Assembly: GCA_003554945.1 (NCBI GenBank)
Contig: PWHN01000099.1
Location: 33,613 to 97,612, forward strand
Reading direction: 5' to 3'
Source: a bacterium
Lineage (GTDB): Bacteria > T1Sed10-126
DNA: 64,000 bases
Notes under the pieces: model-generated
Told to the model about the DNA's origin: nothing
What the model saw: the letters and a program-made list of their open reading frames with translations, nothing else
The model's database searches: none
In this document: positions 41,882 through 50,452 of the stretch, in pieces
How positions within the stretch are numbered: position 1 is the stretch's first letter
How the letters are laid out: each line of letters opens with the position of its first letter
Program-made: the position numbers and the translations under genes

Positions 41882-43804
41882 TCAAAAAGGTAACTTTTCT
41901 TTTAAATGGTCGAGCAGGCTGTGGTCAAAGCGGTTAATACCCAGCCAGCGGTAAAATTTTTCTGGATTTTTTACCAGTAGATCGTGTCCTTCACGTTCTG
42001 CTCGAACTTCGGGCGGGAGGTGGCGTTTAAGCTCGTCAATCTCCCAAAACTCGAAGGACTCGGGGAAGTTCATCCGCAGGTTGCCGTCTCGCCGGCTGGT
42101 GGTTATGGAAGTCTCCCGGCGCAAGCGTGCCCATTTTACGCGTCCCATGTCGTGCAATTTTTCTGCCGGTTCAATCGGAAAATATTTGGGTAGAGTGCGG
42201 CCGGCTTCCTGGTATAGCTCCTGCAGGACAGTTCGGACCGGCTGTAGCGGATCGTCGTGCAGCTCGACGTCACCACGCTGAAAACGTTGGAAAAGGTCGC
42301 GTGAAACCCAGCGATAGAGTGGATTCCCTGCGTTCAGAATACGATTTACCTCGGATTCCCCTTTCTTCGTTGTCTGAAACATAACGTCAAAGTGAAGTAT
42401 TTTAGCCCGATTGCGGAACCATTCATTTGGCTTGCGATCATTGCTTATAAAGGTTAAAGTCGGAAAATTAGAGTCATTATCCCAACTGGACCAGTAATTT
42501 TTAAGCGGATCAAGCTGGTTTATCTTCGACTTGTCAATATCATCAACGACCATCGGAAAACAGGAGTTGGCCAGGCGCACATTTCTGATATTTCGTCGTC
42601 CAAGCTCATCAGCGTCAAGTGGGCCGGTCACCCTGTTCAATGACAATAAGCCCAGGGCAAAGCGGGCAAATGTTCCTTTGCCACTGTTGGATTCTCCATA
42701 GAGATAGAGGAAAGGAAGATTTTTATCCAGGTTAGTAATTCCTTCGCTTTTGTAGAGTCGGGCCTGTAAATTTACAAACGGCGCCCAGAACAGGTAAATA
42801 AGAGCTTCAAACATATGCTGCTGCACGGCCAGGGGCCGGTTTGTTTCTCCAAATTTTTTTACGGAGTCAAAATAATTTTCTAAATTATTCAAGGCTCGAT
42901 CAATACCCCGTTCGTCTTTTGGCGGCTGGGAGAGAACGACCGGGCTTTCGCCTGGAGGAATGAAATGTAGGCCATCCGCGTGAAAGGCCATGTGCGGGAT
43001 ACCGTAACGTTTCTTGAGGAAACGGCTGTAGTTGGGCGGACTTATGCGGGCGGTATCCTGGCCAACCGCGCCGCCGTAAGCTGTAAAATCCTCGCGCACT
43101 TTTTCCCTGGTGTCCGGCTCGTAGCCGTGCAAAGAGAGGACGATTTCTTCTTCGCCTTCCGCTTCTCTTAATTTATCAGTTGCTCGAATGTTCAACTCCT
43201 GAAATTCATTCCGTGCCGAACTGCGGCCTTCCAGCCAGTAGCGTATTACCTCTTCTCTTTCGCTCTCTTCTTCCTCTAATTCCTCGGTTAAATCCTGGAG
43301 AAACAGTTCGCCGTATTCTTCTTTTTGCTCCCGATACTGTTTTTTAAATTTATCAGCCAGATATTCGTTTCTGTCGGCGTCAATGACGGCAATGTGGTTG
43401 GTCTGGTTGCTCCAGCCGGTGCGCGTTAAGTTGGGCGAACCGGTAATCAGCCTGGTCTGGCCGGCTTCGGTCTCAATCCAGTACATTTTGGAGTGAACGA
43501 CTTTTTGGGGGCAGGTATAAATGACAAGTTTTTCCTTCTCCTTTAGTCTTTCAAGCCGGTCGACAAGATCAATCTCTTTCTCCCCCAGTCTCTCCCGGTA
43601 GTCCTTGACGTCACCGACCACTACTTCAAGCTGTTCGAGTTCTCTTTTTTCAAAAAAATCAAGCAGCAATTCAGGCGAGTCACAGAATGTAATTGCCCGC
43701 AGCCGCCTGGCACCGGCGAACTGTTTTTCAAAGGCCTGCCAGCTCTTGACTATTTCTAACTCAATTCCTTCGTCCTGGCCGCCAAAAAATGTTTTTTGAG
43801 CCAT
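41882..43804 (-). CDS. PLD-nuclease/P-loop ATPase fusion protein
   Basis: From the ATG at 43804 (AAGGAGG just upstream) the product has 640 residues. Residues 1-150 are a PLD-like fold with one active-site set: H104-S-K106 and GSPN at 122-125. A charged helical linker follows. Residues 360-475 hold a P-loop ATPase: Walker A YGESNSGKGT (369-378), Walker B PMVVDDID (417-424) and a sensor-like TFISNDRKPNEW. The ATPase resembles phage or virus SF3-type and packaging-type P-loops. The C-terminal 150 residues look like a winged-helix region. One PLD half-site implies a dimer. The architecture suggests DNA cutting or restriction of foreign DNA. Confidence 0.8.
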   Translation of the reverse strand: MAQKTFFGGQDEGIELEIVKSWQAFEKQFAGARRLRAITFCDSPELLLDFFEKRELEQLEVVVGDVKDYRERLGEKEIDLVDRLERLKEKEKLVIYTCPQKVVHSKMYWIETEAGQTRLITGSPNLTRTGWSNQTNHIAVIDADRNEYLADKFKKQYREQKEEYGELFLQDLTEELEEEESEREEVIRYWLEGRSSARNEFQELNIRATDKLREAEGEEEIVLSLHGYEPDTREKVREDFTAYGGAVGQDTARISPPNYSRFLKKRYGIPHMAFHADGLHFIPPGESPVVLSQPPKDERGIDRALNNLENYFDSVKKFGETNRPLAVQQHMFEALIYLFWAPFVNLQARLYKSEGITNLDKNLPFLYLYGESNSGKGTFARFALGLLSLNRVTGPLDADELGRRNIRNVRLANSCFPMVVDDIDKSKINQLDPLKNYWSSWDNDSNFPTLTFISNDRKPNEWFRNRAKILHFDVMFQTTKKGESEVNRILNAGNPLYRWVSRDLFQRFQRGDVELHDDPLQPVRTVLQELYQEAGRTLPKYFPIEPAEKLHDMGRVKWARLRRETSITTSRRDGNLRMNFPESFEFWEIDELKRHLPPEVRAEREGHDLLVKNPEKFYRWLGINRFDHSLLDHLKEKLPF

Positions 43805-43849
43805 TATATCCTCCTTTTTTATTATAAATTTCTTTAATTGTTTAGCGTC

Positions 43850-44110
43850 TTCACTGTCATTCTTGGAACGAATGATGTCCCGGCAACGACGACCCGCGAG
43901 GTCTTGACCGTCATTCCCGTGGAAACGGGAATCCAGCGGCTTTGAATTTGATAGGTCTAAAAGGTCAACGTCAAAGCCACTGGATTGTCCGGTCAAGCCG
44001 GACAATGACGACCGGAATCCATCTTGGGCTTTTGGTCGTCCCGGTTGAGATGTTGAACGATAACCGTAAATAACGAATAATGGATTGCGGATCGGAGTCC
44101 GCAATGACGA
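43850..44110. repeat. Cluster of REP-like palindromes between the helicase and PLD genes
   Basis: At least three palindromes are seen: TCATTCCCGTGGAAACGGGAATCC (about 43911-43934), GGATTGTCCGGTCAAGCCGGACAATGAC (43982-44009), and GGATTGCGGATCGGAGTCCGCAATGAC (44082-44108). The first two are joined by a further inverted repeat (CCAGCGGCTTTGA with TCAAAGCCACTGG). Stem sequences differ but the TCATT/AATCC edges are kept. This fills the 367-base gap. Confidence 0.8.
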
Positions 44111-44171
44111 TCATTGGATCAAACTCTGAGACGTCATACGTTCCCACAATTACCTGGTGGGCGCTAAACAA

Positions 44172-45719
44172 TTATAAATTTCTTACTCGGGCGATTCTTT
44201 TGAGCGAATACTGCCGTGGCTCCTCGTGACGATAGCTGTAGGCGTCAAGACCTTCGTAAGGATTGCCCATGTAACTGAATTGTCCCACTTTCCGGGGCGA
44301 TAGAACCCGGCGTGACTTCTCGCCCTTGCTGTTTACGTAGACTATCTCCACGTCCTCATCTTTTGAAATCGCCTGTTTTAATTTTTGTTTAACAACTTCG
44401 TCGTCCTCCAGCTCTTCGCGTTCCAGGTGATATTTTTTGAAAAACTCAACCACCCGCCAGTCCATCCAGACGTCCTTCTTTCGCAGTGGCTTGCGCAGGA
44501 CTAAGCCATCGAGGCTCGTGCAGCGGCTTAAGGCGACGTAGGCCTGACCGTGGGCAAACATTCCCGAGCGGCGCGTGTCAAGTATAACGTGGTCCAGGGT
44601 TTTCCCCTGGCTTTTATGTATCGTAACTGCCCAGGCGAGCCGCATGGGGAGTTGCTTGAAGGTGCCCAGCGTTCGCGGCCTCAATTGGCCGGCCCGTGAG
44701 TCGTATTCAAATTCTATCATCTTCCACTCGAAAGGTTGAACCTCAACCCGCTCGCCGGTTTGCAGGCTAACTTCTACAGTCGTCTCCTTCCGGTTATTCT
44801 GAATTTCACGAATTTGCCCCATGGTGCCGTTGACCCAGCGACGCAGAGGATCGTTGTTCAGGAGCATAACCTGGGCTTCCTCTTTGAGCAGAAGTTCACG
44901 CTGAGTCGGAGCGCGGGAGAGTTCAAAATCACCGCTAACCTCAGCCATAAATTTCTCCTTTTCTGTTTCCAGAGACTCGAGGTTGCGCTGGTTAATCTCC
45001 TCGGCAGCACGGTTGGTCGGTGTCAGATGAACGCAGTAGTCGTTAGTTTGGGGCTGGTAGTCAGGTTTGACTCGTTGATTGAGTTTTTTTAACTGTGTCT
45101 CGGTCATTGTGCGGGTGCGGATACCGTTCAAAATTTCTACAAATTCTGGATCTTCCTGGCGGTGAATCGTGGTCAGTTCTATCATTTCACAATCAATAGC
45201 TTTAAAAGCGTGACTGTCAAAAAACCAGGGACTGCCATATTTTTCTTCAAAAAATTCTTCCTCCTGGTTCATAAGCACCGGTTCGAGCTGAAACGGGTCG
45301 CCGATAAATATCATTTTTATTTCGCCGAAAGGCTTGTTTTTATCGGGGCCGTTCATTCGTAGGTAGGTATCGACACAATCCAGCAGGTCGGCGCGCACCA
45401 TTGAGACTTCGTCAATGATAATTGCGTCCAGGTTTTCCAGCAGTTCTTCGTCGCCGCGACCGTCATACTCCCTTTTGACCTGTTCTACAGTAATTTCCGG
45501 TCCAAACCCAAAAAAAGAATGGATGGTCTGACCGCGTACGTTAACAGCGGCGACGCCGGTAGGAGCTAAGACAACCAGATCTTTATCGGTCTGACTGCGA
45601 AAATATTCAAGCAGCGTTGATTTACCTGTCCCCGCTTTACCGGTGATAAAGACGTGTTTGTCCGCAGTTTCCATTTTGGCGAGAGATTTTTTGAATTCAG
45701 CGGTGATATTTAATTGCAT
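44172..45719 (-). CDS. Pif1-family helicase fused to a WYL-like domain
   Basis: The 515-residue protein has the SF1B Pif1/RecD2 core: Walker A ITGKAGTGKSTLLEYF (25-40), LAPTGVAAVNVRGQTIHSFFGFGPE, Walker B AIIIDEVSMV, GDPFQLEPV, and the C-terminal AVTIHKSQGKTLDHVILD and AYVALSRCTSLDGL. Residues about 445-515 form a WYL-like domain (VEIVYVNSKGEKSRRVLSPRKV, then DAYSYRHEEPRQYSLKRIARV). WYL domains bind ligands or nucleic acid and are common in defence and repair systems. It lies upstream of the PLD/ATPase gene, separated by repeats. Confidence 0.88.
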   Translation of the reverse strand: MQLNITAEFKKSLAKMETADKHVFITGKAGTGKSTLLEYFRSQTDKDLVVLAPTGVAAVNVRGQTIHSFFGFGPEITVEQVKREYDGRGDEELLENLDAIIIDEVSMVRADLLDCVDTYLRMNGPDKNKPFGEIKMIFIGDPFQLEPVLMNQEEEFFEEKYGSPWFFDSHAFKAIDCEMIELTTIHRQEDPEFVEILNGIRTRTMTETQLKKLNQRVKPDYQPQTNDYCVHLTPTNRAAEEINQRNLESLETEKEKFMAEVSGDFELSRAPTQRELLLKEEAQVMLLNNDPLRRWVNGTMGQIREIQNNRKETTVEVSLQTGERVEVQPFEWKMIEFEYDSRAGQLRPRTLGTFKQLPMRLAWAVTIHKSQGKTLDHVILDTRRSGMFAHGQAYVALSRCTSLDGLVLRKPLRKKDVWMDWRVVEFFKKYHLEREELEDDEVVKQKLKQAISKDEDVEIVYVNSKGEKSRRVLSPRKVGQFSYMGNPYEGLDAYSYRHEEPRQYSLKRIARVRNL

Positions 45720-45758
45720 ATCGGGACCTCAAGTTTTATAAAAATAACGACTATATTA

Positions 45759-45764
45759 ATTATA
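45759..45764 (-). promoter_or_regulatory. Possible promoter of the Pif1-WYL gene
   Basis: On the minus strand a perfect TATAAT -10 lies about 40 bases upstream of the start codon. The -35 at 17 bases is weak (TGTTTA). Confidence 0.4.
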
Positions 45765-45859
45765 CCGCAAAGAAGGGCTTTTAAACAGAGGGAGGGATTT
45801 TTAATGGAACTATGATACTGGTAACTGAAAAAGTTATGGCTCTGAGAATCAGGGAAATA

Positions 45860-45868
45860 TGGTATAAT
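45860..45868 (+). promoter_or_regulatory. Extended -10 promoter of the M16 peptidase pair
   Basis: TGGTATAAT is an extended -10 (TGnTATAAT) about 90 bases before the M16 gene. No good -35 is needed for this type. Confidence 0.55.
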
Positions 45869-45954
45869 CTTGGTTAATGGATTTTCCTTCCAAGATTCCG
45901 TCTTTCAATTACCGGACGGATTAACCCAGCTTCGGACAAGAGGAATGAATTTTT

Positions 45955-47217
45955 ATGAAAGAGATTGAGTTTTATGGTCGCGGGGAAATTATGCAGCTGG
46001 ACAGCGGCCTGGAGGTGCTGCTCAAGCCACTGGAATATGCTCGCAGTGTGGCAATGCAGTTATGGTTTCGTGTTGGTGCTCTGTATGAGAATGAAACTAA
46101 CAGTGGTCTCTCCCATTATTTAGAACACATGTTGTTCAAGGGAACTGAGAAATACTCACCGCAGCAGGTCAATCGACTTATTGAAGAAGTTGGCGGGCGG
46201 CAGAACGCCGCCACTTCTCAGGACTATACAAAGTATCACGTTACTCTGCCCGCTGACCGCTGGCAGCGCGGACTGGAGCTTTTAAGTCAACTCTGTTTTC
46301 ATCCCCGTCTGCCTGAAGATGAATTTGAGAAAGAACGACGGGTTGTTTTATCAGAACTGGACCGCTACAGTGATCAACCCGATAAAATTTTGTGGAAACA
46401 ATTTATTCCCCGTCTTTATCACGACCATCCTTACGAGCGGCTTGTCATCGGTTCTCGTGAAGTGCTGGAATCAGTTAGCTACTCGGATCTGCTATCCTAT
46501 TATGAAAAATTTTATGCTCCCCAAAACGCTACTCTGATCATAGCCGGGGACTTCGATCGCGAGCCACTGCTGGACCAGATAAAGCAACTGTTTGAATCGC
46601 TGGAGTCTAAAGAAGACCTGGGGACGATGGATTTTCCTGCAATAAAAAAGCCGTTAGAAAATGGAATGAAAAGAGTTTCTGGCCGTGTGAATCAAGTTTA
46701 TGGTGTTCTGGGGACGCCGGGATATCCTGCCGACGACGAACGTATAGCAGCGCTTGATTTATTAATGGAAATATTAGGTGGAGGCCCGGCTTCCCGGCTT
46801 TATGAAAAGCTGGTGCTGCGAGAAGAGCTGGCATCTACCCTGACGGCTCGTTTTTGGACGCAAAGAGAAAGCGGCCCACTTGTTGTTCGTTTTCGCTGTG
46901 AACCAGAAGCTACCGGTAATTTAATGGAAGCAATTTACAATGAAATGAAGGCATTAGCGAAAACACCTCCAACTGAGCAAGAACTTGAGCGAAGTCGTGT
47001 GCAGCTAAAAACGGACGTCATGTTTTCAGCACAGACAGCAGCCGGTCAAGCAAATCAGCTCGGCTATGGCCGGGTTGTGGAGTCGTTTGATCACTTTGCC
47101 AAATATTTGCGCGGGCTTGAGAAAGCAACAGCGGAACAGTTAAGAGAGATCAGCAGAGAGCTACTTGATCCGGAGCGATGGACAGGCGTTCTGCTGGAAC
47201 CGGAGGAGGGAGAGTAA
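45955..47217 (+). CDS. M16-family zinc peptidase, active subunit
   Basis: The 420-residue protein carries the inverted zinc motif HYLEHMLFKGT (HxxEH) with the downstream Glu in the YTKYHVTLPAD-to-LSELDRYSDQPD region. This marks it as an active M16 (insulysin/processing peptidase-like) enzyme, cutting small peptides. In many Firmicutes such genes come as an active/inactive pair, as here. The next gene begins one base after the stop. Confidence 0.92.
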   Translation: MKEIEFYGRGEIMQLDSGLEVLLKPLEYARSVAMQLWFRVGALYENETNSGLSHYLEHMLFKGTEKYSPQQVNRLIEEVGGRQNAATSQDYTKYHVTLPADRWQRGLELLSQLCFHPRLPEDEFEKERRVVLSELDRYSDQPDKILWKQFIPRLYHDHPYERLVIGSREVLESVSYSDLLSYYEKFYAPQNATLIIAGDFDREPLLDQIKQLFESLESKEDLGTMDFPAIKKPLENGMKRVSGRVNQVYGVLGTPGYPADDERIAALDLLMEILGGGPASRLYEKLVLREELASTLTARFWTQRESGPLVVRFRCEPEATGNLMEAIYNEMKALAKTPPTEQELERSRVQLKTDVMFSAQTAAGQANQLGYGRVVESFDHFAKYLRGLEKATAEQLREISRELLDPERWTGVLLEPEEGE

Positions 47218-47218
47218 A

Positions 47219-48454
47219 ATGGCTGCTGACAGGAGTAATAAATTTCAGAAAATAAAGCTTTCCAACGGCTGTAAGATAATTCAGGAAAAGCGGGAGCTTC
47301 CGCCTTTGAGTGTAGTCAAAGTATTAATCCCCGGTGGCAGCGGGGTGGAACCAGCCGGTAAAGAAGGTCTGGCTAATCTGACGGGACGGCTGTTGTCTGC
47401 ACAGACAGCAGATAAAGATATCTATGAATTTTCTCAGTTGCTGGAAGACAACGGTATAAAAGTTTCCGGTGGAGCTGGGACTGATTATTTAAAGTTTACT
47501 TTTATGGCACCAAATGAAAAGAAAGAACTGCTCTTAAATTTGATGCGGGAGCTATTTCACCTCCCCGGTTTTTCTGAAGAAGCACTGGCTAAATTAAAAA
47601 TTCAGCAGGCTTCTCAAGCCGATAGCCGCAAGGACAGCTCCCAGGCCAGCGTTCGTGATCGAGCCCGCAAGCTGATTTATGGGAACCACCCATACAACCA
47701 CCACACGTTAGGCAGCCGGAAATCGATCGAAGAGTTAAATCAGGCAGATGTTAAAGATTTTTACAATTCTTTTTTCAGTCTTGATCAACTGGTTGTCTCA
47801 GCAGTCGGTGCGATAGAAATTGATGAGCTGGAAGAAGTTTTTGGATCCTTAAAGTTGCCGGCCGTTGAAGCCAGTTATGCTCCGCCTGTCAAATCATTTT
47901 ACACACCAGAGCGCAAGATTATTACAAGACAAGTAGATCAACCAACGCACGTACTTGCCTACCCGGCGCCATCGATAAATTCCGAGGATTATGTTTCGAC
48001 CAAACTGTTTTCTACTCTGCTTGGCGGTGGAATGAGCAGTTTGCTGTTTGAAGAGCTGCGGGAAAAGCAATCGCTCGGCTACCAGGTGGGCAGCTACTAC
48101 CCGAGTTATCGTCAACAGTCATTATTTATGTTTTATCTGGGAGGGGGAGACCCCGAGGGGGAGAAGTTTTGTGAGGGGATTAAAGCGATTGTTGAAGGAA
48201 TAAGTGATAAGGGAGTATCGGAAGAAAAGCTATCCGGTGTGAAAGAATACCTCTCTGGTAATTTCCAGTTAAAGCACGAGACTTTTGCCGATACAGCAGC
48301 TCACCGCGGTTTCTACGAGATACTGGGTAGAGGAGCAGAGTTTGATGAACAATATCCGCGGTTGGTTGGCGAGGTTTCTAACGATGAAATTATGGCTATA
48401 GCAGACAATCTGATACAGGAAAGCGAACCAGTATTTGTAACAGTGAGAAGTTAG
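47219..48454 (+). CDS. M16-family peptidase homologue, inactive partner
   Basis: The 411-residue protein is collinear with the first M16 protein but has GLANLTGRLLS where HxxEH should be, so it lacks the zinc site. The C-terminal half keeps the family fold (LFSTLLGGGMSSLLFEELREKQSLGYQVGSYYPSY). It should form the non-catalytic half of a heterodimer, like PqqF/PqqL or MPP alpha/beta pairs. The ATG at 47219 is preceded by GGAGGAGGGAGAG. Confidence 0.9.
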   Translation: MAADRSNKFQKIKLSNGCKIIQEKRELPPLSVVKVLIPGGSGVEPAGKEGLANLTGRLLSAQTADKDIYEFSQLLEDNGIKVSGGAGTDYLKFTFMAPNEKKELLLNLMRELFHLPGFSEEALAKLKIQQASQADSRKDSSQASVRDRARKLIYGNHPYNHHTLGSRKSIEELNQADVKDFYNSFFSLDQLVVSAVGAIEIDELEEVFGSLKLPAVEASYAPPVKSFYTPERKIITRQVDQPTHVLAYPAPSINSEDYVSTKLFSTLLGGGMSSLLFEELREKQSLGYQVGSYYPSYRQQSLFMFYLGGGDPEGEKFCEGIKAIVEGISDKGVSEEKLSGVKEYLSGNFQLKHETFADTAAHRGFYEILGRGAEFDEQYPRLVGEVSNDEIMAIADNLIQESEPVFVTVRS

Positions 48455-48474
48455 CTCAAAATCAAAACCTCCCA

Positions 48475-48568
48475 ACATCATTCCGGACAAGGATACGAAG
48501 TGCCCGCAGATCCGGAATCTCGGGGTTGAGACTACGGGATTGCCGGGCCAAGCCCGGCAATGACGGGG
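48475..48568. repeat. REP-like palindromes between M16 and DUF389 genes
   Basis: CATTCCGGA to TCCGGAATC (48479-48520) and GATTGCCGGGCCAAGCCCGGCAATGACG (about 48539-48566) lie in the 140-base convergent spacer. They may also act as transcript ends. Confidence 0.7.
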
Positions 48569-48594
48569 CTTCGGTAGGTTCCGGCTCAAAATGA

Positions 48595-49851
48595 TTAAGG
48601 ATTGATTTTTTGCAAAGCTTGCTGGAGCAGATTGATTTCAAGATCAATCTCTTTTTCAGCCAGTAAAGACCTGAGCTCTTCCAGCTGATTTTTGTCGTAT
48701 TCTCTGACAATTAGAGTAATTGTTGAAGCACGGCGGAAAAGCCAGCTCATTTCGTATTCAACTTCGTGATCTAACAAATCCATTCCCGTCGCCTCAACAG
48801 TATCTAAAATTTTCTGATGCTGAATACCACTGCGGCGTTCATACATCGTTGTGGTGGTCAAAAATCCTGTAAGTGCGATAATTGCCAGAGCGAGGATAAA
48901 ACCGCGGCGGAGTGTATTTCCCCGGGCGCTGTCTTTTTGATGATATTTTTCGGGTCGATACCCCTTGAACCAGAGTGTAATCAAGGCGGCCAGATTGATG
49001 GAGAGTATATTAACTACGACAAGAATAAAAGAACTGAGCGCAATAATAGGTTCAAAATAAGCAATGCCAAGGCCGACTGTGGCGGCCGGAGGAATTAAAG
49101 CGACAGCGATCATTACTCCGACCAGGGCGGCGCTGGCCCCTGAGGTTAATGAAAGAGCCCCGGCCACCCCGGCGGCCAGAGCAACGGCGAGAGAGAGCAA
49201 GCCGGGATGAACCCGCTCAGCTATCTGGCCGATTAACATCAGATTAAGTCTTGGCGCTGTAATAAAACGCATTAAAAAGGCAAAAATCGTGGCGCCGCCA
49301 ATAGCGGTAAATATACCAACTATTTGAGCCTGGATTCCCTTCCAGAAGAGTTCGTTATCTTTTATCACGCTGCCAACGCTGGAAGCCATTGCCGGCCCGA
49401 TAAGGGGGGCTATAACCATGCTGCCAACCACCACGGAAGCGCTGTCCATAAGTAGCCCTGCGGTAGCCACTATAGCACTGAGTAGAGTGAAAAGGATATA
49501 GTTAACAGAACGCCGTGAAAGAGCACGCGCTGACTCGCGCAGCTCGGCCCGGGCGATTTTCCCTTCCCCCTCCCCTTCTCCGTCTTGCTCCTTATCACGT
49601 TCTACTTCAATTTTTTGAGAGACTACCGCTTCCACCTCGGAAATTATGAGAAATCCTTCCGTATCAACTCCGAGACCGCGAAGTTTCTGCAGGACGTCAT
49701 CAGTCTCTCTATTTTTAACGGGAAGCATTAGAAGATGACTGTATTTTTCTTTTTCCTCGGGGAGAAGGACGTAATCGTAATCGGCGCTCTCCAACCATTC
49801 GGTGAGCGGTTTAACATCTTCCTCAATTAACGAAGCCTGTATAAGACGCAT
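48595..49851 (-). CDS. DUF389-family membrane protein
   Basis: The 418-residue protein matches the DUF389/TIGR00341 pattern: a cytosolic N-terminal domain of about 130 residues, then at least six membrane segments beginning YILFTLLSAIVATAGLLMDSASVVVGSMVIAPLIGPAMA. A C-terminal soluble tail follows. Function in the family is unknown. It lies downstream of hycI with a repeat-filled spacer, so a link to the hydrogenase operon is uncertain. Confidence 0.88.
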   Translation of the reverse strand: MRLIQASLIEEDVKPLTEWLESADYDYVLLPEEKEKYSHLLMLPVKNRETDDVLQKLRGLGVDTEGFLIISEVEAVVSQKIEVERDKEQDGEGEGEGKIARAELRESARALSRRSVNYILFTLLSAIVATAGLLMDSASVVVGSMVIAPLIGPAMASSVGSVIKDNELFWKGIQAQIVGIFTAIGGATIFAFLMRFITAPRLNLMLIGQIAERVHPGLLSLAVALAAGVAGALSLTSGASAALVGVMIAVALIPPAATVGLGIAYFEPIIALSSFILVVVNILSINLAALITLWFKGYRPEKYHQKDSARGNTLRRGFILALAIIALTGFLTTTTMYERRSGIQHQKILDTVEATGMDLLDHEVEYEMSWLFRRASTITLIVREYDKNQLEELRSLLAEKEIDLEINLLQQALQKINP

Positions 49852-49887
49852 AGGTAAATCATCACTTTATATATTTGGTGTCTCCAG

Positions 49888-49975
49888 CGTTGTTGCGGGC
49901 CCCGACCCGCGATCCATTTTTCTCCCCCCCTTGTCTTTCCCCCCTTCAAGGGGGAAAAAGGAAAGGGGGAAAGTC
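49888..49975. repeat. Composite repeat: REP-like palindrome plus C-run/G-run unit
   Basis: GTTGCGGGCCCCGACCCGCGATCC is followed by TCTTTCCCCCCTTCAAGGGGGAAAAAGGAAAGGGGGAAAG. The same two parts in the same order occur at 59121-59190, and the second part occurs alone at 23163. The end of hycI is read from this repeat. Confidence 0.75.
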
Positions 49976-50452
49976 CAAAAAATAATTTAACAATTCTTCG
50001 TAACTTTTTCTACATACCTCGGTCAATTCGGTTCCGGTCGCGGTTGATTGAGGTATTAGACAGAGAATCTTAATTTCAGCACCAGTGCGTTCTTTTAACT
50101 TATCAAACAAAAAAGCGGGAGAAAAGTTATGAGTGGAGAAACCGGTTAAGGAGACCTCTTCCGGTTTCACCAGGATTAGATCGCCGGCCTGTTTAGGCAG
50201 TCGCACGGCATCAACTAAAAGTACGACGTCAGGATTAAATTCAGCAGCGGGTTTTAAAAAATTTTGTGGGGTTGTGCCACAATCAATAGCTCTAAAATTT
50301 TCATTATCCACCAGGTGGTTCGCCAGTTCCTCACCGAGAAGCGAACCGAAAGCGTCGTCATTTTTCAACCGGTGACCGATACCCATCAGGTAGACCTTTT
50401 TATTGAGCAGAAATGAATCGAGCTTTTTTTTAAGTGGTGCGGGAAGAGAAAT
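49946..50452 (-). CDS. hycI: Hydrogenase maturation protease HycI, probable AUU start
   Basis: The peptidase trims the C-terminal tail of the NiFe large subunit after nickel insertion. Visible features are LMGIGHRLKNDDAFGSLL (GIGN-like, with the nickel-binding Asp) and the conserved LCLIPQSTATGTELTEVCRKS. From the ATG at 50386 it has 146 residues and lacks the usual N-terminal helix. The frame continues upstream through PLKKKLDSFLLNKKVYL to an ATT at 50452 (TAATT with the ferredoxin stop, GAGG 7 bases before), giving 168. The last residues (FPPFLFPP) come from an interspersed repeat. Confidence 0.85.
   Translation of the reverse strand: MSLPAPLKKKLDSFLLNKKVYLMGIGHRLKNDDAFGSLLGEELANHLVDNENFRAIDCGTTPQNFLKPAAEFNPDVVLLVDAVRLPKQAGDLILVKPEEVSLTGFSTHNFSPAFLFDKLKERTGAEIKILCLIPQSTATGTELTEVCRKSYEELLNYFLDFPPFLFPP

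Noticed and set aside
43805-44104. N-terminal extension of the PLD/ATPase protein
   Set aside because: The extra 100 residues are read from REP-like repeats; the ATG at 43804 has a strong ribosome site.
43850-44110. CRISPR array
   Set aside because: The repeats are palindromes with variable stems and irregular spacing, with no constant direct repeat or uniform spacers and no cas genes.
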